From Vogesella indigofera (lineage in GTDB: Bacteria; Pseudomonadota; Gammaproteobacteria; Burkholderiales; Chromobacteriaceae), in assembly GCF_028548395.1 (NCBI RefSeq), contig NZ_JAQQLA010000003.1, forward strand, positions 558,001-622,000: DNA of 64,000 nt, read 5' to 3'. Each line of letters starts with the position of its first letter. Within the stretch, counting starts at the first letter, position 1. Positions 25,051 to 34,776 of this stretch are shown one piece after another. Under the pieces are notes generated by a model. It was given only the letters and a program-made list of their open reading frames with translations. It was not told the DNA's origin and searched no databases. The translations under genes and the position numbers were made by a program.

Positions 25051-27402
25051 ATGGATCACTCAGTACACAATAAGATCGTCAGCTTCATCTGGTCAATCGC
25101 TGACGACTGCCTCAGGGATGTTTTTGTGCGCGGTAAGTACCGCGATGTCATCCTGCCGATGTTTGTCCTGCGCCGTCTGGATTGCTTGCTGGAGCCCAGC
25201 AAGGAAGCAGTGCTCGAAGAGGTGCGCTTCCAGCGCGAAGATGCGGAAATGGCCGACCTCGATCCGCATGGCCTGCGCGAGGCTTCTGGGTACGTGTTCT
25301 ACAACACCTCCCGCTTCACACTGAAGTCCCTGCTGGGCAATCCGTCGCAGCTGGAAGCCAACCTGAAGAACTACCTCGATGGCTTCTCGGACAACGTGAA
25401 GGAAATCGTCGAGAAGTTCGATCTGCGCAACCAGATTCGCAAGATGGCGCAGTCCGACGTGCTTCACGACGTGATCGAGAAGTTCGTTTCCGAAGAGATC
25501 AACCTCAGCCCCAACGACCGCAAAGGCCCGGATGGGCGCACCCAACCGGGGCTGTCCAACCTGGGCATGGGCTACGTCTTCGAGGAACTGATCCGCAAGT
25601 TCAACGAAGAAAACAACGAAGAGGCCGGTGAGCATTTCACGCCCCGCGAAGTGATCAAGCTCATGACCAATCTGGTTTTCATCCCGGTCAAGGGTCAGCT
25701 CCCCAACCCGCTGACCATCTACGACCCGGCCTGCGGCAGCGGCGGCATGCTCACCGAGTCGCAGGACTTCATCACCGACCCCGAAGGCGAGATCAAGGCC
25801 AAGGTGGGCGTGTTCCTCTACGGCAAGGAAGTGAACCCGGAGACCTACGCCATCTGTAAATCCGACATGATGATCAAGGGCAACGACCCGGAAAACATCA
25901 AGTTCGGTTCCACGCTGGCGACCGACGATTTCTCGGGTACGCGCTTCGACTTCATGCTCACGAACCCGCCCTACGGCAAGAGCTGGAAGAGCGACCAGAA
26001 GAGCATCGTCGATGGCAAGGACGTGATCGACCATCGCTTCCAGGTCAATCTGTCCGACTACACCGAAGAAGACTTCGACTTCTACCCAGCTATCCCACGC
26101 TCCTCTGACGGTCAACTCCTGTTCATGATGGAGATGGTGGGAAAAATGAAGCGACGCAGCGACAGCCCGCTGGGCTCGCGTATCGCTTCTGTTCACAACG
26201 GCTCGGCCCTGTTCACCGGGGATGCAGGCAGCGGCGAGAGCAACATCCGTCGCCACATCATCGAGAACGACTACCTAGAAGCAATCATCCAGTTGCCGAA
26301 CAACCTGTTCTACAACACCGGCATCACCACCTACGTTTGGGTTCTTTCCAACAATAAGGCAGAGAATCGCAAGGGCAAGGTGCAGCTGATCGACGCCAGC
26401 AACCTTTACCAGAAGCTGCGCAAAAACCTCGGAGAGAAGAACTGCGAATTCACCGACGAGCACATCCACCAGATCACCCAGCTGTACTTGGAAATACCGA
26501 GTGAAGGCATTTCCAAGGTCTTTAACAACCGCGATCTCGGCTACTACAAGGTCACGGTGGAACGCCCGCTGCGACTGGCTGCGCAATTCAGCACCGAGCG
26601 CATCGCCACCCTGCGCTTCACGTCGGGCATGCAGGACATCATGGAGTGGGTGTACGGCAAGTACGGCGACGAGGTTTACACCGACCTGAAGGCGCATGCC
26701 GAAGCCATCGAAGCACACCTTGAACGCGAAGAGATTGCCCTTTCACCCAAGAACCGCAAGGAACTGCGGTCCGAGGCGACATGGCGTGCGCAGTACGAAA
26801 TCATGGTGGCTGCGCAGCAACTAGCCGAGAAGATCGGGCCTGAAGAATTTCTTGATTTCAACCGCTTTGAAGGCATCGTCGATGACTTCCTCAAAGCGCT
26901 GGGCCTGAAGCTGGCTGCACCTGCCCGCAAGCAAATCCTGAACGCGGTTAGCTGGCGCGACGAGCGGGCAGAGAAGGTCATCAAGAAAGTCCACAGGCTC
27001 AACGCCGCCAAGCTGAATGAGCTGTTGACCGAGCGGGGCACGACCCGCGACAAGCTGAGCGACTATGGCTACATGGCGACGCCAGTCGGCGAGTACATCG
27101 AGTATGAGCCGGACAGCGAACTGCGCGATACCGAGAACGTACCGCTAGCGCTGGATACCAGCCTGTCCGCATCCAGCGTGATTCACGACTATTTCATCCG
27201 CGAAGTGCGCCCACATGTGGACGAAGCTTGGATCGCCATTGACAAGACCGTGATCGGCTACGAGATCAGCTTCAACAAGTATTTTTACCAGCACAAGCCG
27301 CTACGCAGCCTGGAGGAAGTCACGGCGGAAATCCTGGCGCTGGAGGCGGAAACTGATGGCCAGCTGAAAGCATTGGTGAGCTTTGTGGGGAGTGCGAAGT
27401 AA
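25051..27402 (+). CDS. hsdM: Type I restriction-modification methyltransferase subunit
   Basis: A 783-residue modification subunit that methylates adenine in the recognition site and is also needed for restriction. It has the HsdM N-terminal helical domain (about 5-160), the AdoMet motif DPACGSGG (225-232) and the catalytic NPPY (305-308). The chain is longer than the usual 500-550 residues. The C-terminal extension of about 250 residues, ending in FNKYFYQHKPLRSLEEVTAEI, is seen in one branch of type I enzymes. The stop overlaps the hsdS start by one base (TAATG). GC content is close to the core and higher than at 19.5-21.5 kb. Confidence 0.95.
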   Translation: MDHSVHNKIVSFIWSIADDCLRDVFVRGKYRDVILPMFVLRRLDCLLEPSKEAVLEEVRFQREDAEMADLDPHGLREASGYVFYNTSRFTLKSLLGNPSQLEANLKNYLDGFSDNVKEIVEKFDLRNQIRKMAQSDVLHDVIEKFVSEEINLSPNDRKGPDGRTQPGLSNLGMGYVFEELIRKFNEENNEEAGEHFTPREVIKLMTNLVFIPVKGQLPNPLTIYDPACGSGGMLTESQDFITDPEGEIKAKVGVFLYGKEVNPETYAICKSDMMIKGNDPENIKFGSTLATDDFSGTRFDFMLTNPPYGKSWKSDQKSIVDGKDVIDHRFQVNLSDYTEEDFDFYPAIPRSSDGQLLFMMEMVGKMKRRSDSPLGSRIASVHNGSALFTGDAGSGESNIRRHIIENDYLEAIIQLPNNLFYNTGITTYVWVLSNNKAENRKGKVQLIDASNLYQKLRKNLGEKNCEFTDEHIHQITQLYLEIPSEGISKVFNNRDLGYYKVTVERPLRLAAQFSTERIATLRFTSGMQDIMEWVYGKYGDEVYTDLKAHAEAIEAHLEREEIALSPKNRKELRSEATWRAQYEIMVAAQQLAEKIGPEEFLDFNRFEGIVDDFLKALGLKLAAPARKQILNAVSWRDERAEKVIKKVHRLNAAKLNELLTERGTTRDKLSDYGYMATPVGEYIEYEPDSELRDTENVPLALDTSLSASSVIHDYFIREVRPHVDEAWIAIDKTVIGYEISFNKYFYQHKPLRSLEEVTAEILALEAETDGQLKALVSFVGSAK

Positions 27403-28652
27403 TGCTGTGCTACGAGAGCTACAAGCCGAGCGGTTTGGACTGGCTTGGAGATATTCCTTCCCATTGGGGGCTTAAAAAAAGCAAATTTCTCTGGCGAGAA
27501 AAGGAGGATAGATCACTGCTGGGAACCGAGGAATTACTTTCTGTTTCTCAGTATTCTGGGGTCGTTCCACGAGCTGAGGACTCCCGCAGCGAGTCCCTTG
27601 AAGATTACAAGCGGTGCAAACCGAATGACTTGGTGATCAACATCATGCTCGCGTGGATGAGTGGGCTCGGTGTAAGCAAATACTCGGGTATTGTCAGTCC
27701 GGCCTACTGCGTTTATCGCCAGCTGGAAGATCACAATCCGTGGTACTTCGATTACCTGTACCGCACTCCCCTGTATCTGGCGGAATTCGCTCGTCGATCA
27801 AAAGGTATCGTTCCGTCACGGTGGCGAATGTATACCGAAGATTTCGGGCAAATTTTGAGTTTGTTGCCTCCTCGTGAGGAGCAAGACCGTATCGTTGCTT
27901 TCCTCGACCAGAAAACCGACGAGATAGATGCCGCGATTGCGAAGAAAGAGCGGCTGATCGAACTTCTCCAAGAGCAGAAAAACATCCGGATTCATAAGGC
28001 TGTGTTGCGCGGACTCAATCCCAAAGTACCTCTGCGTGATAGCGGTGTTACATGGATTGGCGCAGTCCCGGCACATTGGAAAGTCATCCCGAATCGATTC
28101 ATCTTTCGCGAGCAGAACGCACGGTCATTACGCGGTGAAGAGATACATCTGTCGATGAGCCAGCGGTATGGGTTGGTCCCAGCGAAAGAGTTGGATGTTC
28201 AAACTCTTCAGTCTGAGTCATACGACGGTGCCAAGCTTTGCCAGAAGGGTGATCTTGTTCAGAACCGTCTGAAGGCACATCTGGCAGTCTTTGCCGTTGC
28301 TCCATGCGATGGGCTGGTGAGCCCAGATTACTCGGTGTTCAGGTTACAGAAATCGGAAAGTCAGCCTGTTTACTTTGAGCGGCTTTTCAAAACGCCGAAC
28401 TACCTCGGCGAGTTCAACCGTCGTGTTCGGGGCATCGTGGTTGGCTTTCTGCGACTGTACTCAGAGGACTTCAACGCAATTCCGGCGCTGGTGCCTTCAT
28501 GCGACGAGCAGGCAGAGATCGTCAGATTTATCGAAACAACCAACAAAGACTTTGAAAAAATCCGGGCAAAGATTGATGCAGAAATCGTCATGTTGCGAGA
28601 GCTAAAGGCGATCACTGTGGCCTCCGCCGTCACAGGCAAAATAAAGGTCTAA
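27402..28652 (+). CDS. hsdS: Type I restriction-modification specificity subunit
   Basis: A 416-residue DNA-recognition subunit with two target-recognition domains. Each is followed by a helical spacer: LLPPREEQDRIVAFLDQK near residue 155, and SCDEQAEIVRFIETTNKDF near residue 365. Both halves begin with the same pattern (SGLDWLGDIPSHWGLKK and SGVTWIGAVPAHWKVIP), the internal repeat typical of HsdS. The target sequence cannot be read from the protein. It is translationally coupled to hsdM. Confidence 0.93.
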   Translation: MLCYESYKPSGLDWLGDIPSHWGLKKSKFLWREKEDRSLLGTEELLSVSQYSGVVPRAEDSRSESLEDYKRCKPNDLVINIMLAWMSGLGVSKYSGIVSPAYCVYRQLEDHNPWYFDYLYRTPLYLAEFARRSKGIVPSRWRMYTEDFGQILSLLPPREEQDRIVAFLDQKTDEIDAAIAKKERLIELLQEQKNIRIHKAVLRGLNPKVPLRDSGVTWIGAVPAHWKVIPNRFIFREQNARSLRGEEIHLSMSQRYGLVPAKELDVQTLQSESYDGAKLCQKGDLVQNRLKAHLAVFAVAPCDGLVSPDYSVFRLQKSESQPVYFERLFKTPNYLGEFNRRVRGIVVGFLRLYSEDFNAIPALVPSCDEQAEIVRFIETTNKDFEKIRAKIDAEIVMLRELKAITVASAVTGKIKV

Positions 28653-28661
28653 GGGAGAAAC

Positions 28662-31628
28662 ATGGTCAGCCAAACCAACGAAGCAGCACTCGAAACGCAC
28701 ATCGAAAACGCCCTCGCCAAGGACGGTTACTACATTGGCAACTCGGCTGACTTCGACAGAGAGTTTGCCATCGACGGCAAACTCTTCTGGCAGTTTCTCG
28801 AAGTTACCCAGCCGAAGGAGCTAGCGAAACTAAAGGATCACCCGAACTGGCAGCGCCTGCTGCTGGAGCGTTTGAACAAGAAGATCAAGAGGGACAGCGT
28901 ACTGGCTGTCCTGAAGAAGGGGCTGGACATCGACGATGCTCACTTCGATCTGCTCTATCGGCTGCCCTACAACGATCTGAACCCGGACGTCGTTGCCAAC
29001 TTTGCAGCCAACATTTTCAGCGTCACCCGGCAGGTGCATTACAGTGAATCCGATACCTTCAAGTCGGTGGACATGGTGCTCTTCGTCAATGGCTTGGCGA
29101 TTGCCACGCTGGAGCTAAAAAACCCCTGGACCGGCCAGAACGTCCACAACGCCATCAAGCAGTACCGTACTGACCGCGATCCGCGAGAGCCGCTGTTCGA
29201 ATTTGGCCGCTCTCTGGTCCACTTTGCTGTGGATCCAGACGAGGCCTACATGTGTACCCAGCTGGTCGGAAATGACAGCAATTTCTTGCCCTTCAACAAG
29301 GGATTTAACTTCGGCAAGGGCAACCCGGTCAACCCGAAAGGCCACAAAACGGCCTACCTCTGGGAGGACATCCTGCCGCACCGCAGTCTGACCAACATCA
29401 TCGAGCAGTTCGCTAAGTTCACGGTCGAAAAGGATAAAAAGACGGGCAAGGAGCGCAAGGCGCTGTTCTTCCCCCGCTATCACCAGCTGGATGTGGTGCG
29501 CGGCGTCCTGGCTGATTCCAAACAGAATGGCATCGGCCAGACCTACCTGATCCAGCATTCGGCAGGCTCAGGTAAGTCCAACTCGATCACATGGTTGGCC
29601 TACCAGCTGGTGGAGTTGTACGACACGGCGGGCACCGCCAACGTGTTCGATTCCGTGGTGGTCGTGACTGATCGCAGGGTGCTGGACACCCAGCTCAAGG
29701 ACAACATCAAGCTCTTCTCTGAGACCAAGAATATCGTCGCCCACGCCGAGAGTGCCGCCGAACTGAAGGCGCATCTGGAGTTGGGCAAGAAGATCATCAT
29801 CACCACGGTGCAAAAATTTCCGTTCATCGTGGATGGCATCGACGATCTGACAGACCGTAACTTCGCCGTCATCATCGACGAAGCCCATTCGTCGCAATCC
29901 GGCAGCGCATCCGACAAGCTGAACATGACGCTGGGGGCTGAAGACGAGGAAGTGCCGGAAGACCTCCAGGACAAGATTCTTGCGGCCATGAAGGGCCGCA
30001 AGATGAGCCATAACGCCAGCTACTTCGCCTTCACCGCCACCCCGAAACCGGCCACGCTGGAGAAATTCGGGCGGCAAGGCCCGGACGGGAAGTTCTACCC
30101 CTTCCATCTGTACTCCATGAAACAAGCCATCGAGGAGAAATTCATCCTCGACGTGCTGGAGAAGTACACGACCTACAAGAGCTACTACGAGGTCCAGAAA
30201 TCAGTCGAAGAGAACCCGCTTTTCGACACCGCGAAGGCACAGAAGAAGCTCAAAGCTTTCGTCGAAGCCAGTCCCCGCACTATCGAGGTGAAGGCCAAGA
30301 TCATGGTCGATCACTTCATGAGCAACGTCTGGCAGGCCAAGAAGCTCAAGGGCAAGGCGAAAGCGATGGTGGTCACGCGCAACATCGAATGCGCGATCCG
30401 CTACTTCTTCGCCATCCGCGCCGCCCTGCAGGAGGCCAACGCGCCATTCAAGGCGCTGGTGGCCTTCTCGGGCGAGAAAACCGTCGATGGCATCAAGTAC
30501 ACCGAGGACGGGATCAACGGTATTCCTGCCCGCGACTTGCCCGAAGAATTCGAGAAGGACGATTTCAAGATTCTGGTCGTTGCCAACAAGTACCTCACCG
30601 GCTTCGACGAGCCCATGCTGCACACCATGTACGTGGACAAGAAGCTGCAAGGGGTACTCGCGGTGCAGGCGCTGTCACGCCTGAACCGCTGCAACTGGAA
30701 GCTGGGCAAGACCGACACCTTCGTGCTCGACTTCTACAACACGGTGGACGACATCAAGGCCGCATTCGATCCGTTCTACACAGCGACGACCCTGAGCGAA
30801 TCCACCGACGTTAACGTGCTGCACGACCTCAAGGATGTACTGGATAACTTCGGCATTTACGACTGGTCGGAGGCGACGACCTTCAACGAGAAGTTTTTCG
30901 CCAGTGCCGAGGCTGAGGAACTCCACCCGATCATCGATGCAGTAGTGGCTCGCTTCGATGCCGATCTTGACGACGAGCAACGGATCGACTTCAAGATCAA
31001 GGCCAAGCAGTTCGTGAAGATTTACGCTCAGGTGGCGGCCATCATCCCGTTCAACAACGTGAATTGGGAAATGCTGCACTGGTTCCTGAAGTTCCTGATC
31101 CCCAAGCTGAAGGTGAAAGACCCCGATCAGGACAAGCTGGACGAACTGCTGAACAGCGTTGACCTTTCCACCTACGGGTTGGAAAGGTCACGCCTTGAGA
31201 CGAAGATTGGCCTGGATGCTTCGGAAACCGAACTTGAACCCCAGAACCCGAACGTCCGGGGCGGGCATTTCGGCGATGGCGACAAAGACCCGCTCGACGA
31301 GATCGTGCGTGCATTCAATGAGCGCCACTTCGCAGGCTGGGAAGCTACGCCTGAGGAGCAGCGGGTGAAGTTCATCAACATCGCCAAGCATGTGATGAAC
31401 CACGCCGACTACAAGGCTCAGGTCGAAGACAACCCAGACAGCCAGAACCGACAACTGGCGCTGGAGCGCCTGATCCAACAAGCGATCAGCGTCGAGCGGC
31501 GGCGGGAACTGGATCTCTACAAGAGGTATGCGTCTGACCCGGATTTCAAGCGGGCGTTTGATGCGAGTATTTTCAGGATGCTTTCGTCGAAAGACATTGG
31601 CTCTCAACTCGGAAGGGGGGCCATGTGA
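28662..31628 (+). CDS. hsdR: Type I restriction endonuclease motor subunit
   Basis: A 988-residue ATP-dependent translocase and nuclease. The N-terminal PD-(D/E)xK nuclease is visible as DMVLFVNGLAIATLELKNPW (about 130-150). The helicase part has Walker A HSAGSGKSNS (about 303) and the DEAH box VIIDEAHSSQSG (about 403), followed by FTATPKP and the SF2 second lobe (YLTGFDEP, ALSRLNR). It starts nine bases after hsdS with GGGAGAAAC upstream of the ATG. All motifs are intact, so the HsdRMS enzyme should be active. Confidence 0.95.
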   Translation: MVSQTNEAALETHIENALAKDGYYIGNSADFDREFAIDGKLFWQFLEVTQPKELAKLKDHPNWQRLLLERLNKKIKRDSVLAVLKKGLDIDDAHFDLLYRLPYNDLNPDVVANFAANIFSVTRQVHYSESDTFKSVDMVLFVNGLAIATLELKNPWTGQNVHNAIKQYRTDRDPREPLFEFGRSLVHFAVDPDEAYMCTQLVGNDSNFLPFNKGFNFGKGNPVNPKGHKTAYLWEDILPHRSLTNIIEQFAKFTVEKDKKTGKERKALFFPRYHQLDVVRGVLADSKQNGIGQTYLIQHSAGSGKSNSITWLAYQLVELYDTAGTANVFDSVVVVTDRRVLDTQLKDNIKLFSETKNIVAHAESAAELKAHLELGKKIIITTVQKFPFIVDGIDDLTDRNFAVIIDEAHSSQSGSASDKLNMTLGAEDEEVPEDLQDKILAAMKGRKMSHNASYFAFTATPKPATLEKFGRQGPDGKFYPFHLYSMKQAIEEKFILDVLEKYTTYKSYYEVQKSVEENPLFDTAKAQKKLKAFVEASPRTIEVKAKIMVDHFMSNVWQAKKLKGKAKAMVVTRNIECAIRYFFAIRAALQEANAPFKALVAFSGEKTVDGIKYTEDGINGIPARDLPEEFEKDDFKILVVANKYLTGFDEPMLHTMYVDKKLQGVLAVQALSRLNRCNWKLGKTDTFVLDFYNTVDDIKAAFDPFYTATTLSESTDVNVLHDLKDVLDNFGIYDWSEATTFNEKFFASAEAEELHPIIDAVVARFDADLDDEQRIDFKIKAKQFVKIYAQVAAIIPFNNVNWEMLHWFLKFLIPKLKVKDPDQDKLDELLNSVDLSTYGLERSRLETKIGLDASETELEPQNPNVRGGHFGDGDKDPLDEIVRAFNERHFAGWEATPEEQRVKFINIAKHVMNHADYKAQVEDNPDSQNRQLALERLIQQAISVERRRELDLYKRYASDPDFKRAFDASIFRMLSSKDIGSQLGRGAM

Positions 31629-31667
31629 TGCCTGCCCATATTCTTAACGATTTGCGATGGTGAACCT

Positions 31668-32750
31668 ATGGCCTTTCTCGACATACTGAACGACTCACTC
31701 ACCAAGGAGCGAGGTGGAAGGCATGGCGGCAAGGGCCATGAATTTCAACGCTACTGGGCCCTTTGCCATCTCCTGCAAGTCGATCTCGAAAAGGACGACT
31801 ACCTACTGCTGCTGGAGTTTATCGAGGATGTGGCAGTCCTGAATAGCGAATTCTCGCCCGGTCAAATGGAGCTATACCAATTAAAAAAGAAAGAGGGAAG
31901 CTCCACAAAATGGACAAAAACCACTCTGGCGAAACCGCCGAAGGAAGGAAAGTCCATACTGGCGAAGCTACATGACTCGAAATCTATCGCAAAAGATGAG
32001 ACGGCAGCCATTGCTTTCGTAAGCAATGTGCCCGTCGATCTCACACTCAGCAGTGGCGACGATCCAACCGGACTGTCTGAGTTTTCTGCCAGTCAAATTG
32101 AATCAACGCTACTTGCCGATCTCAAATCATCGGTAGCAACGGAGTTAGGGTGCAACCTCGATGACATTGATTTTGACAACTTGAAATTCATCCGAAGCCC
32201 ATTAGCAATGGATGACCTTGAAAGTCACGCAACAGGTAAGGTGGCAACTTTTCTTGCAAACAAGTTTCCTGATCAATCTCCTCGTGCAGATGTGTTGTGC
32301 AAGGCCATTTATAGCGAACTCAAAGTCAAAGCCACTTCTACGGAAGATGCCGCCACCTTCGTAGACCTGAAAAGAATTCGTGGAATCTCGAAGCAACAGT
32401 TTTCTGCGATGGTTGCGCTCACGTTATCGCGCAAATCCGACAGCGATGTAATTGATGGTTTTTTGTTTGGCCTCGCGCAGGAGAATGTTCCTTACATTCA
32501 ACGTGAATCGATAAAGCGTGCAGCACGCCAGTTTGTGGTGGAAAAAGCAGGCAGGGGCAGCAGCCTGCTGTCACTGCTGCAAAAGCAGGTTGAGAAATCA
32601 CTCCTGGGAATTCCCAATAATTTGGTCACATCTTGGGAGGTTGCCAATTGGATTGTTGAACAAGTACTCGCTCAGGCGGGAGGCACTGATTTCTCAATCC
32701 TCGACCGTGATTACATGATTGCCGCGACGCTCTACTGGATGAACCAATGA
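31668..32750 (+). CDS. DUF4297 (Cap4-like) nuclease-domain protein
   Basis: A 360-residue protein whose N-terminal 110 residues fit the DUF4297 family of PD-(D/E)xK nucleases used as effectors in anti-phage systems. It begins with a GGKGHEFQRYWALCHLL helix, then the acidic strand LLLLEFIEDV (Glu50, Asp54) and the QLKKK strand (Gln71, Lys73). The rest (about 120-360) is a helical region that I do not recognise and that may receive the activating signal. It starts 39 bases after hsdR. Its stop overlaps a short ATG (ATGA at 32747) and it is followed within 51 bases by a zinc-hook ATPase, its probable partner. Family assignment is by motif only. Confidence 0.72.
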   Translation: MAFLDILNDSLTKERGGRHGGKGHEFQRYWALCHLLQVDLEKDDYLLLLEFIEDVAVLNSEFSPGQMELYQLKKKEGSSTKWTKTTLAKPPKEGKSILAKLHDSKSIAKDETAAIAFVSNVPVDLTLSSGDDPTGLSEFSASQIESTLLADLKSSVATELGCNLDDIDFDNLKFIRSPLAMDDLESHATGKVATFLANKFPDQSPRADVLCKAIYSELKVKATSTEDAATFVDLKRIRGISKQQFSAMVALTLSRKSDSDVIDGFLFGLAQENVPYIQRESIKRAARQFVVEKAGRGSSLLSLLQKQVEKSLLGIPNNLVTSWEVANWIVEQVLAQAGGTDFSILDRDYMIAATLYWMNQ

Positions 32751-32801
32751 AACATCTGGCAAACACGATCCAACTCGTAAGAAATTTGAGGAAGGGCAAA
32801 C

Positions 32802-34556
32802 ATGACTCGTTTGCGATTCAAAAAACTCTGGCTCGTATCCGAAACAGCGCGAGCAGCACGGAACATCGAGTTTCATCAGAACAGGACGCTGCTAGTAGGC
32901 AGGAACCACACGGGGAAATCCACGGTGGTCAAGCATCTCTTCCGAACCTTGGGATGCCAGACAAGGGGGGCTAGCGATCGATGGGATAGCCTGGCCATCT
33001 CTGTTCTTGAGTTTGAGCTGGACGGTAAGCCGTACACGGCATACCGGAAAGCCAACGTTTACGCTTTGCGCGACGATGAGAGTTCGCGTGTTCGTGTGAC
33101 GACTAGTTACCCTGAGTGGGCCGAAATCATGGCAGGACTATTTGATTTCCGCCTGATGCTTCCTACCCATCAGGAAACTCTGGCGCAAGCAACTCCACCT
33201 TATCTGTTTCTCCCGTACTACATGGATCAGGATGGGAGCTGGCTTCACCAATGGAATTCGTTTGACAAGCTGACACAGTTTGCGAGTTGGAAAAAGCCGC
33301 TTGCCGCTTACGTTACAGGGCAACGCCCTAATGGTTACTACCTTGCAAAATTCGAGGAATCGAAGGCCAAGGCGTCGCTGACTCAACTCAACCAAGAATT
33401 GGGTGTTGTTCAGTCAGCACTTTCGAGAGTTCGAAAAACCCTGCCACGTCCAGCCGTTCAGCTTGATACAGCAGCGTTCAAGCAGGAAATTAACGACCTG
33501 CTTCGCACTTCCACGCTTCTAAAAACTGAGCAGGAATCGTTGCGAAAGAAGGCCTTTGACTGCGCAGCCCAAAGAGAGTCCCTATCTAGCCAAATTTCGA
33601 TGGCGCGTGACGCTCTTCGTGATCTTGAAGGAGATCTGAAGTACCTCACGGAATCCAAGACTGAGCTGGCAATCACTTGTCCAACCTGCGGGACAAATCA
33701 CGAAAGTGGCTTCCCCGTTCGCTTGGAGCTGATTGATGACGCAGTCACACTACGGAAAGTCATAGCTGAGCTTGAAGTTGAGCATCGCAAATGTGAAGAA
33801 AAATTGGCCGATATTTATGGGAAGATAAATCGGATTAAGCGGAAAACGCTGGATATCGAGAAGACATTACAAACCAAAAAAGGGATGCTTCGCCTTCAAG
33901 ACGTCGTGGACAGCCAAAGTTCTGAAGTAATCCGAGGTGCTTTTGCCAAGGACATTGACACCTTAAAGCGCCAGTTGTCTGATAAGGAAAAGATAGCTGC
34001 TGATGCCAAATTCAAGGTTGGTCAGTTTGATCTTCCTGAAAGAACAAAAGCCATCAACGACTTTTACTCAGAGCGCATGGAACTGTTCGCAAGTGAGCTT
34101 GGGGTGCATGATTTGCGGGAGGACGTAAAGAAGCGTCCTGACGCTGGCATCTCAGCCAGCGGCAGTGCGCTGCCAAGGTCACTTCTCGCTTACCAGTTTG
34201 CTGTACTCCACACAGCAAAGGAGAAGGGCGACGCAAAGCACTTTCCCGTCGTCATAGACTCCCCAAATCAGCAAGGGCAGGATGCTGATCACCTGCGCCA
34301 GATGCTCAGCTTCATCGTAAAGCGAACTCCGAATGATCAACAGCTGATATTGGCCGTCGAAGATAAGCCCAGCAACTTTAGTTTTGATGGTGGGTTGGTT
34401 GAATTAACTACGCCTTTTAGTCTGCTCGACCCCGGACAGTACGATCTTGCGTGCGATGAACTACGAGACATGGTTGTCGCTGTAGAAGCGGGGCTTGAAC
34501 AACGTCTAGCAAGCAGTCGGGTTGGGGCGTTTGAGGACGACAACGAGCTTGTCTAG
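32802..34556 (+). CDS. SMC/Rad50-like ATPase with zinc hook
   Basis: A 584-residue ABC-type ATPase. Walker A is GRNHTGKST (33-41), and coiled coils flank a central CPTCG hook (293-297). The signature-like segment SGSALPRSLLAYQ precedes Walker B FPVVIDSPN (481-489). This is the Rad50/SMC layout in miniature. GAGGAAGGG precedes the ATG at 32802. A nuclease-domain protein encoded directly upstream and a terminator directly downstream define a two-gene unit. The layout recalls Lamassu or ABC-three-component defence systems, where an SMC-like sensor controls a Cap4 effector, but no clear third (middle) component is present. Confidence 0.8.
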   Translation: MTRLRFKKLWLVSETARAARNIEFHQNRTLLVGRNHTGKSTVVKHLFRTLGCQTRGASDRWDSLAISVLEFELDGKPYTAYRKANVYALRDDESSRVRVTTSYPEWAEIMAGLFDFRLMLPTHQETLAQATPPYLFLPYYMDQDGSWLHQWNSFDKLTQFASWKKPLAAYVTGQRPNGYYLAKFEESKAKASLTQLNQELGVVQSALSRVRKTLPRPAVQLDTAAFKQEINDLLRTSTLLKTEQESLRKKAFDCAAQRESLSSQISMARDALRDLEGDLKYLTESKTELAITCPTCGTNHESGFPVRLELIDDAVTLRKVIAELEVEHRKCEEKLADIYGKINRIKRKTLDIEKTLQTKKGMLRLQDVVDSQSSEVIRGAFAKDIDTLKRQLSDKEKIAADAKFKVGQFDLPERTKAINDFYSERMELFASELGVHDLREDVKKRPDAGISASGSALPRSLLAYQFAVLHTAKEKGDAKHFPVVIDSPNQQGQDADHLRQMLSFIVKRTPNDQQLILAVEDKPSNFSFDGGLVELTTPFSLLDPGQYDLACDELRDMVVAVEAGLEQRLASSRVGAFEDDNELV

Positions 34557-34583
34557 CGACAGTGGCGACATGGCGACACAAAC

Positions 34584-34616
34584 GAAAAAGCCAACCCCGA
34601 ACGAGGTTGGCTTTTT
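34584..34616 (+). terminator. Terminator of the defence operon
   Basis: AAAGCCAACC and GGTTGGCTTT form a 10-bp stem with a short loop and a T-run, 28 bases after the ATPase stop. Confidence 0.9.
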
Positions 34617-34622
34617 CAATTT

Positions 34623-34671
34623 TGGTGGCCCCCCGGGAGTCGAACCCGGCACCAACGGATTATGAGTCCTA
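34623..34671 (-). pseudogene. 3' half of a tRNA (CAU anticodon), probable attachment-site remnant
   Basis: On the minus strand the sequence contains the anticodon loop CTCATAA, part of the anticodon stem, a variable loop, the T arm CCGGG-TTCGACT-CCCGG and an acceptor end finishing in CCA. The 5' half (acceptor and D arm) is replaced by unrelated AT-rich sequence. A tRNA 3' fragment is the classic scar of an integrase that targets tRNA genes. The CAU anticodon points to tRNA-Ile2 or tRNA-Met. The acceptor end seems one base short, so identity is uncertain. Confidence 0.65.
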
Positions 34672-34749
34672 GGTTCTAAAAAATTTGAGCCACATATCAC
34701 CTCCTTGATACACGCCGAAGTCTGTCATGACGCACGGCAATCTTGATCT

Positions 34750-34776
34750 GCCCCGGCCCTTGGCCGGGGCTTTTTC
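34750..34776 (+). terminator. Hairpin terminator just upstream of the DUF932 gene
   Basis: GCCCCGGCC-CTT-GGCCGGGGC followed by five Ts. It lies 14 bases before the DUF932 ATG, inside the probable leader, so it either ends an incoming transcript or attenuates this one. An RAGGTGATATGT sequence lies on each side in opposite orientation. Confidence 0.75.

Noticed and set aside
32747..32974. 75-codon frame beginning at the ATGA after the DUF4297 gene, considered as a third (middle) defence component
   Set aside because: Most of it lies inside the ATPase gene in another frame; only the first 18 or so codons are unique, too few for a domain. Possible translational coupling remains.
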